DNA from: Burkholderiales bacterium
GTDB taxonomy: Bacteria > Pseudomonadota > Gammaproteobacteria > Burkholderiales > Burkholderiaceae_C
DNA: 64,000 bases
Assembly (NCBI GenBank): GCA_017307865.1
Contig: JAFKGE010000028.1
Coordinates: 1-64,000, forward strand
Direction of reading: 5' to 3'
Part shown: positions 24,919 through 35,007 of the stretch, in pieces
Numbering within the stretch: the stretch's first letter is position 1
Layout of the letters: each line of letters begins with the position of its first letter
Notes under the pieces: generated by a model
What the model saw: the letters and a program-made list of their open reading frames with translations, nothing else
What the model was told of the DNA's origin: nothing
The model's database searches: none
Program-made: the position numbers and the translations under genes

Positions 24919-27219
24919 ATGCGCTCCGACCCCCGTTTTTCCGCTCTTTCGCCGTCCATCTGGGCGCGCCCCGTTCTCGGCATCTGCGTGGCCCTGGCCT
25001 GCGCGTCCATGGCCACGGCCCAGGCGCAGCCAGGCGCCGATCAGCCAGGCGCCACGCCGAGCCTGGGCGAGGTGGAGGTCAGGCAGTTGCGCGACGAGGG
25101 CGACTACGCCACGCGCGACGTGCTGCCGCTGTCGCACGACGTGATCGACACCGACGCCAAGGGCGGCGAGCAGGGCCGCACCCTGGGCGAGGCGCTGCAG
25201 GACTTGCCCAACGTCTCGGTGCGTGACGCGCCGGCGCGGCTGGCGGTGGGCGCGGCTTCGTCCTCGTTCGCGCGCGACGGCAACACCGGCATCAACATCC
25301 GCGGCCTGGGCGGCAACCGGGTGCTGATGACGGTGGACGGCGTGCGCCTGCCGCGCAGCTACGTGTCGCGCTCGGCCATCTTCGATCGCGAATACCTGTC
25401 GCTGGAGCAGTTCAAGCGCATCGAGGTGATTCGCGGCCCGGCCTCGGCCCTGTACGGCTCCGACGGCATGGCCGGCGTGGTCAACTTCGTCACCTACGAC
25501 CCGCTGGACTTCCTGCTGGACGAAAGCGGCAAGCCCACCAAGACGGTGGGCGGGCGCCTGGCGACGGGCTGGAGCGAGGACGACAACGGCTATTCGCTGG
25601 CCGGCACCGTGGCCGGCCGGGCCAGCGACAGCGTGCAGTGGCTGCTCAGCGCCAACCGGCGCACCTCGCACGCCATGCAGACCATGGGCCGCAACGACGA
25701 GCCCAACGCCAACCGCACCACGGCCAACTCCCAGCACGACGGCGACACCGCCGTGCTGGGCAAGTTGGTGGTGCAGCCCAGCCGCCTGCAGCGCCACGTC
25801 CTGACGCTGGAGCGCACCGAGCGCAACTCGACGGTGGACCTGCTGTCCAGCCGCGCGCCGCGGCCGTCCAAGCCCGGCGACGTGCTGAACGAGGACAGCC
25901 GCTACGAGGGCACGCGCGAGCGCCTGAGCTGGGACGCGCGCTACGAGCTGGGCACGGCCTGGGCCGACCAGCTGCGCACCGTCGTCGGCGTGCAGCACAC
26001 CGACTCGCGCCGCGTGGGCACCAGCGACCTGTTCAGCGGCACGCACCGCGTGCGCGACAACTTCTACGGCGAACGCGCCTGGCAGGTGGGCGCGCGCGCC
26101 GAAAAGCTGCTGCGCCATGGCGACTGGACGCACCGCCTGACCTACGGCGCCGACTACGTGCGCAGCAACATCCGCAACCTGTACGACGGCCTGGCGCCGC
26201 TGCCGCCCGAGCAGTTTCCGTTCAAGCGCTTCCCGGACACGCGCGAAACCGCCACCGCCCTGTACCTGCAGGACGAATCGGTGATCGGCGACTGGACGCT
26301 CACGCCCGGCCTGCGGCTGGACCACTTCGCCGTCGACGTGACCAGCCAGGAGGGCTATTTCCCGCCGTCCAAGGTACCGGGCAAGTCGCTGTCGGGCTCG
26401 GCGGCCTCGCCCAAGCTGGGGGTGCTGTACCGCGCCACCCCGGCCTGGAGCGTGTACGGCCAGTACGCCGCCGGCTTTCGTCCGCCCGAGGCCGGCCAGC
26501 TCAACGACCAGTTCGAATACCTGGCGCCGCCCAGCACGCGCGTCATCATCCAGCCCAACCCTGACCTCAAGCCAGAAAAAAGCCACGGCTTCGAGGTCGG
26601 CGTGCGCGGCCGGCTGGAGAACCTGAGCCTGGACGTGGCGGCCTTCACCAACCGCTATTCCAACCTGATCGTGGACGCCGAGTTCGTGCGCGAAGTGGGC
26701 AACGAGCGGCAGTTCCAGGCGGTCAACATCCCGCGCGCGCGCATCCACGGCTTCGAGGTCAAGGGCCGCTACGACTGGGGCCGGGTGGCCGGCGGGCGCC
26801 TGGTCAACACCTTTGCCTTCGGCATGGCGCGCGGCACCAACAGCGACAGCGGCAAGCCCATCAACTCGATCGACCCGGCCCTGCTGATGGTCGGGCTGCG
26901 CTACGACACCGCCCAGTGGGGCTTTTCGGCCGACGTGCGCCACCACGCCGCCAAGAAGGCCAAGGACATCGACAGCGAGGCCATCATGGCCGCGCGTGCC
27001 GGCACCCAGTTCGCCACCCCGGCGGCCACCACGCTGGACGTGGGCCTGCAGTGGCGCCCGCGCAAGGACGTGCGCCTGAACGTGGGCGTGCGCAACCTGA
27101 CCGACCGCAAGTACTGGCTGTGGCCCAGCGTGTACGGCGTGGCCGGCAACTCGCCGATCCGCGATGCCTACACCCAGGCGGGGCGCAGCGCCTACGTGTC
27201 GCTGGTGATGGATTTCTGA
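24919..27219 (+). CDS. TonB-dependent heme/hemoglobin-type outer membrane receptor
   Basis: About 766 residues. A signal sequence ends near ASMATAQA. The plug domain has EALQDLPNVSVRD and INIRGLGGNRVLMTVDGVRLP (key part IRGLGGNRV). The long beta barrel has EVIRGPASALYGSDGMAG, PNPDLKPEKS and the C-terminal aromatic residue (SLVMDF). The pattern fits the hemoglobin/transferrin/lactoferrin receptor subfamily, and heme is the likeliest ligand, though siderophore uptake cannot be excluded. The ATG at 24919 is preferred over an upstream TTG because it leads directly into the signal peptide. It diverges from nirS; supply of heme iron for cytochrome cd1 is a possible, unproven link. Confidence 0.85.
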   Translation: MRSDPRFSALSPSIWARPVLGICVALACASMATAQAQPGADQPGATPSLGEVEVRQLRDEGDYATRDVLPLSHDVIDTDAKGGEQGRTLGEALQDLPNVSVRDAPARLAVGAASSSFARDGNTGINIRGLGGNRVLMTVDGVRLPRSYVSRSAIFDREYLSLEQFKRIEVIRGPASALYGSDGMAGVVNFVTYDPLDFLLDESGKPTKTVGGRLATGWSEDDNGYSLAGTVAGRASDSVQWLLSANRRTSHAMQTMGRNDEPNANRTTANSQHDGDTAVLGKLVVQPSRLQRHVLTLERTERNSTVDLLSSRAPRPSKPGDVLNEDSRYEGTRERLSWDARYELGTAWADQLRTVVGVQHTDSRRVGTSDLFSGTHRVRDNFYGERAWQVGARAEKLLRHGDWTHRLTYGADYVRSNIRNLYDGLAPLPPEQFPFKRFPDTRETATALYLQDESVIGDWTLTPGLRLDHFAVDVTSQEGYFPPSKVPGKSLSGSAASPKLGVLYRATPAWSVYGQYAAGFRPPEAGQLNDQFEYLAPPSTRVIIQPNPDLKPEKSHGFEVGVRGRLENLSLDVAAFTNRYSNLIVDAEFVREVGNERQFQAVNIPRARIHGFEVKGRYDWGRVAGGRLVNTFAFGMARGTNSDSGKPINSIDPALLMVGLRYDTAQWGFSADVRHHAAKKAKDIDSEAIMAARAGTQFATPAATTLDVGLQWRPRKDVRLNVGVRNLTDRKYWLWPSVYGVAGNSPIRDAYTQAGRSAYVSLVMDF

Positions 27220-27313
27220 AGCCTGTCGCCGTCGCACAAAGAAACTGGCATCGCGGCGCGGCTTCTGGCACGATTGGGCACACGAAGCGCGTCTTTTCCC
27301 GGAGGTGACCGCC

Positions 27314-27754
27314 ATGACCCCCATCGCCCACGTTCTGACGTCCAAGAAGCAGGCCCCGCTGGCCTCGCTGCCGCCCACCGCCACGGTGCTGGACGCGCTC
27401 AAGCTGCTGGCCGAGCGCGAGATCGGCGCCGTGCTGATCATGCAGGGCGAGGCCTTGCTGGGCATCTTCACCGAGCGCGACTACGCGCGCAAGATCGCGC
27501 TCAAGGGCCAATCCTCGGCCGACACCCTGCTGGCCGACGTCATGACCTCGCGCCTGTACACGGTCAGCCCACGCCAGACGGTGCAGGAATGCATGGGCAT
27601 CATGACCAAGGCGCGCATCCGCCACCTGCCCGTGGTCGAAGCCGGCGGCGTGGTCGGCCTGGTGTCCATCGGCGACCTGGTCAACGCCCAGCTCGAAGAG
27701 CAGCGCTTTCACATCGCCCAGTTGGAAAGCTACATCGCCGGCAACATGGCCTGA
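27314..27754 (+). CDS. CBS-domain protein
   Basis: A 146-residue protein made of two CBS motifs (about 8-65 and 75-135), with the typical [16 protein letters not shown] ending of the first and [21 protein letters not shown] of the second. Such stand-alone tandem CBS proteins bind adenosine nucleotides and are presumed energy or redox sensors; the partner is unknown. The ATG at 27314 follows GGAGGTGACC, an excellent ribosome binding site, so a GTG nine bases upstream is not used. It sits between the TonB receptor and tsaD, all rightward. Confidence 0.9.
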   Translation: MTPIAHVLTSKKQAPLASLPPTATVLDALKLLAEREIGAVLIMQGEALLGIFTERDYARKIALKGQSSADTLLADVMTSRLYTVSPRQTVQECMGIMTKARIRHLPVVEAGGVVGLVSIGDLVNAQLEEQRFHIAQLESYIAGNMA

Positions 27755-27791
27755 GGCGCGATCACCGCCTGAGGCGCGGATAATCGCCCGC

Positions 27792-28856
27792 ATGTCTTGG
27801 CTGGTCTTGGGGTTCGAGTCGTCCTGCGACGAAACGGGTGTGGCGCTGGTGCAAACGCAGGAGGGCGGCGCGGCGCCGCGCCTGCTGGGTCAGGCCCTGC
27901 ATTCGCAGGTGGCCATGCACGCCGACTACGGCGGCGTGGTGCCCGAGCTGGCCAGCCGCGACCACATCCGCCGGGTGCTGCCGCTGACCCACGAGGTGCT
28001 GGCGCAGTCGGGCCGCGCCCTGGCCGAGGTGGACGTGGTGGCCTTTACGCGCGGGCCGGGGCTGGCCGGCGCCCTGCTGGTGGGCGCGGGCGTGGCCTGC
28101 GCGCTGGCGGCCGCGCTCGATCGGCCGGTGCTGGGCGTGCATCATCTGGAAGGGCATTTGCTGTCGCCCTTTCTCAGCGCCGACCCGCCCGAGTTTCCGT
28201 TTGTCGCCCTGCTGGTCAGCGGCGGCCACACGCAGCTGATGCGCGTGGACGGGGTGGGGCGCTACGAGCTGCTGGGCGAAACCATCGACGACGCCGCCGG
28301 CGAGGCCTTCGACAAGTCGGCCAAGCTGCTGGGCCTGGGCTACCCGGGTGGGCCGGCACTGGCGCGCCTGGCCGATTTCGGCGACGCCACGGCCTACGCG
28401 CTGCCGCGCCCACTGTTGCACAGCGGCGATCTGAATTTCTCGTTTGCCGGCCTGAAAACCGCCGTGCTGACGCAGGCGCGCAAGCTGGAGGGCCTGCCCT
28501 GCGAGCAGCCGCGCGCCGACCTGGCGGCCAGCACGCAGGCGGCCATCGTCGAGGTGCTGGTCAAGAAGTCGCTCAAGGCGCTGGCGGCCACCGGCCTCAA
28601 GCGTCTGGTGGTGGCCGGCGGCGTGGGCGCGAATCAGCAGCTGCGCGCCGACCTGAACCGCGCCTGCGCCCGGCAGGGTGCGCGCGTGCACTACCCCGAG
28701 CTGGCCCTGTGCACCGACAACGGCGCCATGATCGCCCTGGCGGCCGCCATGCGCCTGCAGGCCGGCGCCGGGCAGGCCAGCCGCGATTACGCCTTCGACG
28801 TGCGGCCGCGCTGGCCACTGGATGAATTGAACCGAGAGGCGGCGCCAACACGGTAG
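27792..28856 (+). CDS. tsaD: tRNA N6-adenosine threonylcarbamoyltransferase
   Basis: A 354-residue ASKHA-fold enzyme that transfers threonylcarbamoyl to A37 of ANN-decoding tRNAs, with TsaB, TsaE and TsaC. The family start [13 protein letters not shown] is present. The metal-binding HHLEGH motif is near residue 117, followed by [10 protein letters not shown] and the C-terminal [12 protein letters not shown] and CTDNGAMIA motifs. It is normally an essential gene. Confidence 0.97.
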   Translation: MSWLVLGFESSCDETGVALVQTQEGGAAPRLLGQALHSQVAMHADYGGVVPELASRDHIRRVLPLTHEVLAQSGRALAEVDVVAFTRGPGLAGALLVGAGVACALAAALDRPVLGVHHLEGHLLSPFLSADPPEFPFVALLVSGGHTQLMRVDGVGRYELLGETIDDAAGEAFDKSAKLLGLGYPGGPALARLADFGDATAYALPRPLLHSGDLNFSFAGLKTAVLTQARKLEGLPCEQPRADLAASTQAAIVEVLVKKSLKALAATGLKRLVVAGGVGANQQLRADLNRACARQGARVHYPELALCTDNGAMIALAAAMRLQAGAGQASRDYAFDVRPRWPLDELNREAAPTR

Positions 28857-28889
28857 GATGAGCGGTTTTTTCGCTCTTGCCCTGCCGCC

Positions 28890-29471
28890 ATGGTGTTGTT
28901 GCAAACCATTCGTCGCCTTGCCATCGTGGCCGCGGTGCTGGCGCTGGGCGCCTGCTCCACGCTGAACCCCACGCCGGCGCCGCTGGTGGGCTATCAGCCC
29001 GAGGCTTTCAATTCGACCACCCACGCGCGCCACTTCGCCGCCCCGGCCGACCGTACCTGCGAGGCCGCGCGCCGCGCGCTGCTGAGCCAAGGCTACATGG
29101 TGACGGCCGCCACGGGGCAGGAGGTGACGGCGCGCAAGTACTTTCAGCCCGACCCCGAGCACCACGTGCAGCTGGAGTTTCGCGTCGTCTGCGCGCCCGA
29201 GGGCCTGGGTCAGCTGGCCAGCGTGGCGTTTGCCAGCGCGCTCAAGGACCAGTACGTGGTGCGCAAGGTCAAGGAGTCGGCCTCGCTGGGCGTGGGCGGC
29301 ATCGGCTCGCTGTCGCTGCCGCTGGAGGGCAGCATGGACTCCATGGTCAAGATCGCCAGCGAGACGGTGTCGACGGCCGAGGTGTACGAGCGCCTGTTCA
29401 ACCTGATGGGCGAGTACCTGGGCGGCATGAGCCTGCTCACGCCGCCGATCCGCTCGGTCGCGCCCAGCTGA
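28890..29471 (+). CDS. DUF2242 family lipoprotein
   Basis: A 193-residue exported protein. The N-terminal hydrophobic stretch ends in the lipobox LGAC (Cys near residue 25), predicting lipid attachment. The remainder matches the DUF2242 pattern (CEAARRALLSQGYMVT, EVTARKYFQPDPEHHVQLEF). Function is unknown; the family is restricted mainly to Burkholderiales. It lies 33 bases after tsaD, so it may be expressed from the same transcript. Confidence 0.8.
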   Translation: MVLLQTIRRLAIVAAVLALGACSTLNPTPAPLVGYQPEAFNSTTHARHFAAPADRTCEAARRALLSQGYMVTAATGQEVTARKYFQPDPEHHVQLEFRVVCAPEGLGQLASVAFASALKDQYVVRKVKESASLGVGGIGSLSLPLEGSMDSMVKIASETVSTAEVYERLFNLMGEYLGGMSLLTPPIRSVAPS

Positions 29472-29529
29472 CCCATGCCAAGCCTGCATCGGGCGCGCCG
29501 CGCCGCAGGTTTCTTCAATCGGACTTCAC

Positions 29530-30807
29530 ATGACTGAACGCTTTTCCCGCCGCACCCTGCTGGGCGCCACGCTCGCCGGCTTGGCGGCGCCCGCCGCCTG
29601 GGCCCAGGCCGGCGCCGGCGGCGAGCCCATCCGCCTGGCGCTGATCGAGTCGCTCAGCGGCAGCTTCGCCAACACCGGCGAGGCCGTGGCGCGCAACCTG
29701 AGCTGGGCCATCGAGCGCGTGAACGCGCGCGGCGGCGTGCAGACCGCCACCGGCGCGCGCACGCTGGCGCTGGAGCGCTTCGACAACAAGGGCCAGACCG
29801 AGGAGTCGCTGGCGATGCTGCGCGCGGCCATCGACAAGGGCTGCCGCGTCGTGCTGCAGGGCAATTCGTCGGCCGTGGCCGCCGTGCTGATCGACGCCAT
29901 CAACAAGCACAACGAGCGCGAGCCGGAGCGGCGCGTGGTGTTCCTCAACTACTCGGCGGTCGATCCGATCCTGACCAACGAGTTGTGCAGCTTCTGGCAC
30001 TTTCGCTTCGACGCCCACGCCGACATGCGCATGGCTGCGCTGATGAGCGTGATCCGCGAGGACCGGGCGCTGAAGAGCATCTATCTGATCGGGCAGGACT
30101 ACAGCTTCGGCCAGGCGGTGCTGCGCGAGGCCCGGCGCCAGCTGGGCCAGCAGCGCCCGGACGTGGCCATCGTCGGCGACGAGCTGCACCCCGTAGGCCG
30201 CGTGAAGGACTTTCTGCCCTACGCCGTCAAGATCAAGGCCAGCGGCGCGCAGGCGGTGCTGACGGGCAACTGGGGCAACGACCTGACGCTGCTGGTCAAG
30301 GCGGCGCGCGAAGTCGGCTTCGACGGGCGCTTCTACACCTTCTACGGCAACGCGCTGGGCGCGCCGGCGGCCATTGGCGATGCCGGCGTCGGCAAGGTGG
30401 TGGCCGTGGCCGACTGGCTGCCCAACGTGCCCACGCCCGAGAGCGCGGCGTTCTACAAGGCCTTTCGCCAGCGCTTTCCCGACCCGCGCGACGACTACGT
30501 GCACCTGCGCATGCAGCTGATGATCGAAGCGCTGGCGCAGGCCATCGGGCGCGCCGGCAGCACCGAGGCGGTGGCGCTGGCGCGCGCGCTGGAGCACGCC
30601 GATGTCAGCCTGGCCGGGCGGCGCGGCCGCATGCGCGCCGAGGACCATCAGTTTCAGCAGCCGCTGGTGGTGGGCGTGATGGAGCGCCAGGGCGCGCCCG
30701 GCGTGCCCTTCGACGTCGAGGGCTCGGGCTACGGCTTTCGGGTGGTGCGCGAGATCAGCGCCGAGCAGGCGGCGATGCCGAGTTCTTGCAAGATGGTCAG
30801 GCCGTAG
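29530..30807 (+). CDS. Branched-chain amino acid-type ABC transporter substrate-binding protein
   Basis: A 425-residue periplasmic binding protein of the LivJ-like (type I) class. The N-terminus has a twin-arginine-type signal (FSRRTLLGATLAGLAAPAAWA). It is followed by IRLALIESLSGSFANTGE and the central YLIGQDYSFGQAVLREARR segment typical of this family. No permease or ATPase genes adjoin it, so it is an orphan component or works with a distant transporter. The ligand cannot be deduced. It is followed by a long hairpin element that separates it from recJ, which is read in the opposite direction. Confidence 0.88.
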   Translation: MTERFSRRTLLGATLAGLAAPAAWAQAGAGGEPIRLALIESLSGSFANTGEAVARNLSWAIERVNARGGVQTATGARTLALERFDNKGQTEESLAMLRAAIDKGCRVVLQGNSSAVAAVLIDAINKHNEREPERRVVFLNYSAVDPILTNELCSFWHFRFDAHADMRMAALMSVIREDRALKSIYLIGQDYSFGQAVLREARRQLGQQRPDVAIVGDELHPVGRVKDFLPYAVKIKASGAQAVLTGNWGNDLTLLVKAAREVGFDGRFYTFYGNALGAPAAIGDAGVGKVVAVADWLPNVPTPESAAFYKAFRQRFPDPRDDYVHLRMQLMIEALAQAIGRAGSTEAVALARALEHADVSLAGRRGRMRAEDHQFQQPLVVGVMERQGAPGVPFDVEGSGYGFRVVREISAEQAAMPSSCKMVRP

Positions 30808-30820
30808 TCAAACAACCGGA

Positions 30821-30993
30821 CAGCCGAACGCAGAGGACGCAAAGATTACGCAAAGGGCGCAAAAGAAGAAATTTTTTTGTCAATTCGATCTTTGCCCTTG
30901 TATGGCAAGCGCAAGAAGCTATCAATTCAGTAGTTTTTGAGCTGGAATTTTTTGCGCCCTTTGCGAGTCCTTTGCGTCCTCTGCGTTCGGCTG
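30821..30993. repeat. Long imperfect inverted repeat with nested dispersed repeat (MITE-like, bidirectional terminator)
   Basis: The left arm 30821-30873 (CAGCCGAACGCAGAGGACGC and on) pairs with the right arm 30946-30993 (reverse complement CAGCCGAACGCAGAGGACGC, then AAAGGACTCGCAAAGGGCGC). The outer 24 bases are perfect and the inner part has few mismatches. The loop of about 70 bases holds a partial copy of the ~65-bp dispersed repeat (30891-30936) and T- and A-rich runs. It lies between two convergent genes, which suits a bidirectional terminator, but its size and symmetry also suit a non-autonomous mobile element. Confidence 0.8.
30891..30936 (-). repeat. Dispersed repeat, partial copy in the hairpin loop
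   Basis: On the minus strand it reads AAACTACTGAATTGATAGCT then TCTTGCGCTTGCCATACAAG, the 5' two thirds of the family consensus. It is enclosed by the arms of the inverted repeat at 30821-30993. Confidence 0.6.
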
Positions 30994-31024
30994 TTGGTAT
31001 TTGCGTCCGGCTTTTGGTCTTTGC

Positions 31025-32737
31025 TCAACCCGTCGCCTGCCCCTCGATCAGCAGGCGCACGCGCCGCTGGCCCTGCCACTCGTCCAGCTCCAGCCGAAAC
31101 GCCAGGTGTGCGCGCGCCGGCAGCGGCTCGGTGTGGCCGAACCACATGCCGTCCACCGGCTCGCCCTGGTGGCGCAGCTTGAGCGCCAGGTGCTTGTCGG
31201 CCACCAGGCGCTGGCTTACGACCACCAGCTCCTCGCTGAACACCGGCGCGGCAAAGCCCTGGCCCCACACGGCTTGTTGCAACTCGTCGGCCACGTCGGC
31301 ACGGCGGGCCTCGCGCGGCAGCGCGCCGTCGGTGGCCAGGCGCTGGGTCAGGGTGGCGGCGTCCAGCCATTCGGCGGCCACCTGCTGCAAGGCCTGCTCG
31401 AAGGTGCCGAACTGATCCTCGGCAAGGGTGCAGCCCGCCGCCATGGCGTGACCGCCGAAGCGCAGCAGCACGCCGGGGTGGCGCTTGGCGATCAAATCCA
31501 GCGCATCGCGCAGGTGAAAGCCGGCGATGGAGCGGCCCGAGCCCTTCAATTCATGCTCCTTGCCGGGCGCGCCGCTGGCGGCGAAGACGAAGGTGGGGCG
31601 GTGCCAGCGCTCCTTCAGCCGCGCGGCGACGATGCCGACCACGCCTTCGTGGAAGTCGGGATCGAACACCGCCAACGCGGGCGGCGGCTCGGCCTCGGGG
31701 TCCAGCAGGCCCTCGGCGATCTGCATCGCCTGCTCGCGCATGCCGCCCTCGATCTCGCGCCGCTCGCGGTTGATGGCGTCCAGCTGGCGCGCCAGCTCAT
31801 CGGCATGCACGGCGTCGTCGGTGGCCAGCAGCTCGATGCCCAGCGTCATGTCGGCCAGGCGTCCGGCGGCGTTGATGCGCGGGCCCAGGGCAAAGCCGAA
31901 GTCGAAGGTGCTGGCCTTGCGGGCCTCGCGCCCCGCCGCGGTGATCAGCGCCTGCACGCCCGCGGGCATCTGCCCGGCGCGGATGCGTTGCAGGCCTTGC
32001 GCCACCAGGCGGCGATTGTTGGCGTCCAGCGGCACCACGTCGGCCACGGTGCCCAGGGCGACCAGGGGCAACAAGGTGTCGAGTTTCGGTTGGGTGGCGT
32101 TGTCGAACACGCTGCGTGCGCGCAGCTCGGCGCGCAGGCCCAATAGCACGTAGAACATCACACCCACGCCGGCCAGCGCCTTGCTCTCGAAGCCGCAGCC
32201 GGGCTGGTTGGGGTTGACGATGACGTCGGCCTGCGGCAGCTCGGCGCCCGGCAAGTGGTGGTCGGTCACCAGCACCTTCAGGCCCAGCGCGCGGGCGCGC
32301 GCCACGCCTTCGACGCTGGCGATGCCGTTGTCGACGGTGATGAGCACTTGCGCGCCGCTGGCGGCCACGCGCTCGGCGATCGGCGGCGTCAGGCCGTAGC
32401 CGTCGACCACGCGGTTGGGCACCAGGTAGCCGACATGCGCCGCGCCCAGCGCGCGCAGGCCGCGCAGAGCCACGGCGCAGGCGGTGGCGCCGTCGCAGTC
32501 GTAGTCGGCCACGATGCACAGGCGCTCGCCGGCGGCGATGGCGTCGGCCAGCAGCGTGGCGGCCTGGGCCGCGCCCAACAGGCCCGCGGGCGGCAGCAGG
32601 CGCGCCAGCGCCGGGTCCAGTTCGTCGGCCGCCTGCACGCCGCGGGCGGCGTACAGGCGCGCCAGCAGCGGGTGGATGCCGGCCTGCTCCAGCGCCCAGG
32701 CGCTGCGCGGAGGAACGTCGCGTACTTCAAATTTCAT
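31025..32737 (-). CDS. recJ: Single-stranded-DNA-specific exonuclease RecJ
   Basis: A 570-residue DHH-family 5'-3' exonuclease used in RecF-pathway recombination and in mismatch and base-excision repair. The manganese-binding motifs are visible: DYDCDGATA (about 78-86), TVDNGI, and TDHHLPG (DHH). DHHA1 features include FGFALGPRINAAGR and LLRFGGHAMAAG near the C-terminal third. The ATG at 32737 gives the usual length. It overlaps the upstream RpfE-type gene by four bases (ATGA), and the junction lies in a copy of the dispersed repeat, which supplies the start codon context. Confidence 0.95.
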   Translation of the reverse strand: MKFEVRDVPPRSAWALEQAGIHPLLARLYAARGVQAADELDPALARLLPPAGLLGAAQAATLLADAIAAGERLCIVADYDCDGATACAVALRGLRALGAAHVGYLVPNRVVDGYGLTPPIAERVAASGAQVLITVDNGIASVEGVARARALGLKVLVTDHHLPGAELPQADVIVNPNQPGCGFESKALAGVGVMFYVLLGLRAELRARSVFDNATQPKLDTLLPLVALGTVADVVPLDANNRRLVAQGLQRIRAGQMPAGVQALITAAGREARKASTFDFGFALGPRINAAGRLADMTLGIELLATDDAVHADELARQLDAINRERREIEGGMREQAMQIAEGLLDPEAEPPPALAVFDPDFHEGVVGIVAARLKERWHRPTFVFAASGAPGKEHELKGSGRSIAGFHLRDALDLIAKRHPGVLLRFGGHAMAAGCTLAEDQFGTFEQALQQVAAEWLDAATLTQRLATDGALPREARRADVADELQQAVWGQGFAAPVFSEELVVVSQRLVADKHLALKLRHQGEPVDGMWFGHTEPLPARAHLAFRLELDEWQGQRRVRLLIEGQATG

Positions 32738-32787
32738 AGCTGGTTGCGCAGGTGGGACAAGCGCAAAGGGTGAATTTTGTTCATAAA
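32722..32787 (+). repeat. Dispersed repeat at the rpfE-type/recJ junction
   Basis: TTTCATAGCTGGTTGCGCAG, then GGGACAAGCGC and GAATTTTG follow the consensus in order. The copy covers the last ~16 codons and stop of the upstream gene and the recJ start codon. Confidence 0.55.
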
Positions 32788-33681
32788 ACCGGGCAGCAGG
32801 CCGCGCACCGTGGTGAGCGTCAGCGCGCGCCGCGCGCCGCACAGCGTGAGCTCGACCTGTGCTCCGTTGCGCTGCGCGGCCAGCAGGGGCGCCAGCGCCT
32901 CGGCGTCGATGGCCTGCCATGCGCGGAGGTAGTCGGCGGTGCTGGCCGGCGGCGTTTGCAGGCGGGTGTCGGTGCGCACGCCGGGCCTGGGCGGCACTGG
33001 CGCGTCCAGCGCGCCGGCGCCTTCGATCCACACGGCGTTGACCGGGTAGCGCCGCGCCGCCTCGCGCGCGTCGTTGACGGGCTGCAGGTACAGCAGCATC
33101 TCCAGCTCGCCCTGCAGGCGGCGCAGGCGCGCGCCCTGGGCGGGGTCGGGCGCCACCGTCAGCAGCTCGCGCGTCAGCGGCTGCTGCAACGCGCGCGCCA
33201 TCGACGCGGTGCCCAGGCCGCGCAGCAGCTCGCCCTGGGCCAGCCAGCGGTCGGGCGCGAGGTAGCGCAGCGTGAGGCCGTCGTCCTGCAGCAGCGGCTG
33301 CAGCGCGGCCAGCAGGGCGCGCGACTCGGCCTCGCCCAGCGCCAGCTCGCTGGGCTCCAGCAGGCTGACCTGGTCCATGCCCACCTGCCAATGGCAGGGC
33401 CGCAGCCAGGCGCAGGGCGTGCCGACCGTGCCGGTCTCGAACGCCGCCCAGGCCACGTGGCCGGGCGCGCCGGGCAGGCCGTGGGCGCGCGCCAGCGCCT
33501 GCTCGAAAGGTGTGTCGGGGCTGTCCTCGTCCACCTCCAGCGTGGTTTGCAGGCGCATGCGGGCCAGCAGGGCCTGCAGATTGGGCAACGGGGGCAGTTC
33601 GGGCAGCGAGGGGGCCGGGGTGCCGGGGGGCAGGGCGGTGTCGGCGATCAGCAGGTGCAGCGGCTCGTGGGGGGCGGGCAT
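32734..33681 (-). CDS. RpfE-type regulatory / phosphoglycerate mutase-like protein
   Basis: A 315-residue protein of the kind annotated in Betaproteobacteria as RpfE-type regulator or cofactor-independent phosphoglycerate mutase-like, and habitually encoded next to recJ. Segments include LLIADTALPPG, QTTLEVDEDSPDTPFEQALAR and ALYLQPVNDAREAARRYPVN-like LLYLQPVNDAREAA near residue 200. The active-site residues of true mutases are not evident to me, so an enzymatic role is doubtful. The start at 33681 (MPAPHEPLHLL) is preferred over an upstream extension. Its last residues (NKIHPLRLSHLRNQL) derive from the dispersed repeat. Confidence 0.65.
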   Translation of the reverse strand: MPAPHEPLHLLIADTALPPGTPAPSLPELPPLPNLQALLARMRLQTTLEVDEDSPDTPFEQALARAHGLPGAPGHVAWAAFETGTVGTPCAWLRPCHWQVGMDQVSLLEPSELALGEAESRALLAALQPLLQDDGLTLRYLAPDRWLAQGELLRGLGTASMARALQQPLTRELLTVAPDPAQGARLRRLQGELEMLLYLQPVNDAREAARRYPVNAVWIEGAGALDAPVPPRPGVRTDTRLQTPPASTADYLRAWQAIDAEALAPLLAAQRNGAQVELTLCGARRALTLTTVRGLLPGFMNKIHPLRLSHLRNQL

Positions 33682-33746
33682 GCCCCGATTGTCCGGGATG
33701 CCACAATGCCGGGCCGCCGCTCGCGGCAGATTCACCTGCTTGCCCG

Positions 33747-35007
33747 ATGTCTCTTTCCGATCGCCTGTCGTTTGAAACCCTGCTGGGCTGGCGCTACACC
33801 CGCGCCGGGCGCGCGGCGCGGCGCAACGGCTTCATTTCCTTCATCTCCGGCGCGTCCATGCTGGGCATCGCGCTGGGCGTGGCGGCGCTGATCGTGGTGC
33901 TGTCGGTGATGAACGGTTTTCGCAAGGACGTCACCGACCGCATGCTCAGCATCATCTCGGACGTCGAGGTGTTCGCGCCCGACGGCGGCGCGCTGCTGGA
34001 CCCGGCGCTGACCCTGGCCGAGGTGCGCCGCAATCCGCAGGTGGTGGGCGCGGCGCCCTACGTCGGCGGGCAGGGCCTGCTGGCGCGCGGTGAGGCCATG
34101 CAGGGCGTGATGGTGCGCGGCATCGACCCGGCGCTGGAGCCGCAGGTGACCGAGGTGGCGGCGCAGCTCAAGAACACGCTGCTGCCCCAGCTCACGCCGG
34201 GCAGCTTCGGCATCCTGCTGGGCAACGACCTGGCGCGCAAGCTGGGCGTGATGACCGGCGACACGGTGACCCTGATCGCCCCCAGCGGCCAGGTCACGCC
34301 GGCGGGCGTGGTGCCGCGCCTCAAGCAGATGACGGTGCTGGGCACCTTCAGCAGCGGCCACTACGAGTACGACTCGGCGCTGGCCATGCTCAACATCCAG
34401 GACGCCGAACGCATCTTTCGGCTGGAAGGCCCCACCGGCATTCGCCTCAAGCTGCGCGACAAGGATCAGGCGCGCGCGGTGGCCGACCAGCTGGCCGCCA
34501 GCCTGAGCGGCAACCTGCTGATCCTGGACTGGACGCGCCAGAACAGCAGCTGGTTCGCCGCCGTGCAGCTGGAGAAACGCATGATGTTCATCATCCTCAC
34601 GCTGATCGTGGCGGTGGCGGCCTTCAACCTGGTCAGCACGCTGGTGATGACGGTGCAGGACAAGCGCGCCGACATCGCCATCTTGCGCACCCTGGGCGCC
34701 AGCCCGGCCAGCATCATGAAGATCTTCGTCGTGCAGGGCGCGCTGGTGGGCGTTATCGGCACGCTGGCGGGGTTGGCGCTGGGCTTGCTGATCGCCTTCA
34801 ACATCGACGTCATCGTGCCCTTTCTGGAGCGGCTGTTTCACGCCAGCTTTCTGCCGCAGGACATCTACCTGATCAGCAAGATGCCCAGCGACCCGCAGTC
34901 CAGCGACATCGTGCCGATCGCGCTGATCTCGCTGCTGCTGTCCTTTGTGGCCACGATCTATCCCAGCTGGCGCGCCAGCCGCGTGAACCCCGCCGAGGCG
35001 CTACGCT

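Noticed and set aside
24913..27471. 852-codon minus-strand frame opposite the TonB receptor
   Set aside because: It is a shadow of the receptor; the receptor frame has a signal peptide, plug and barrel motifs.
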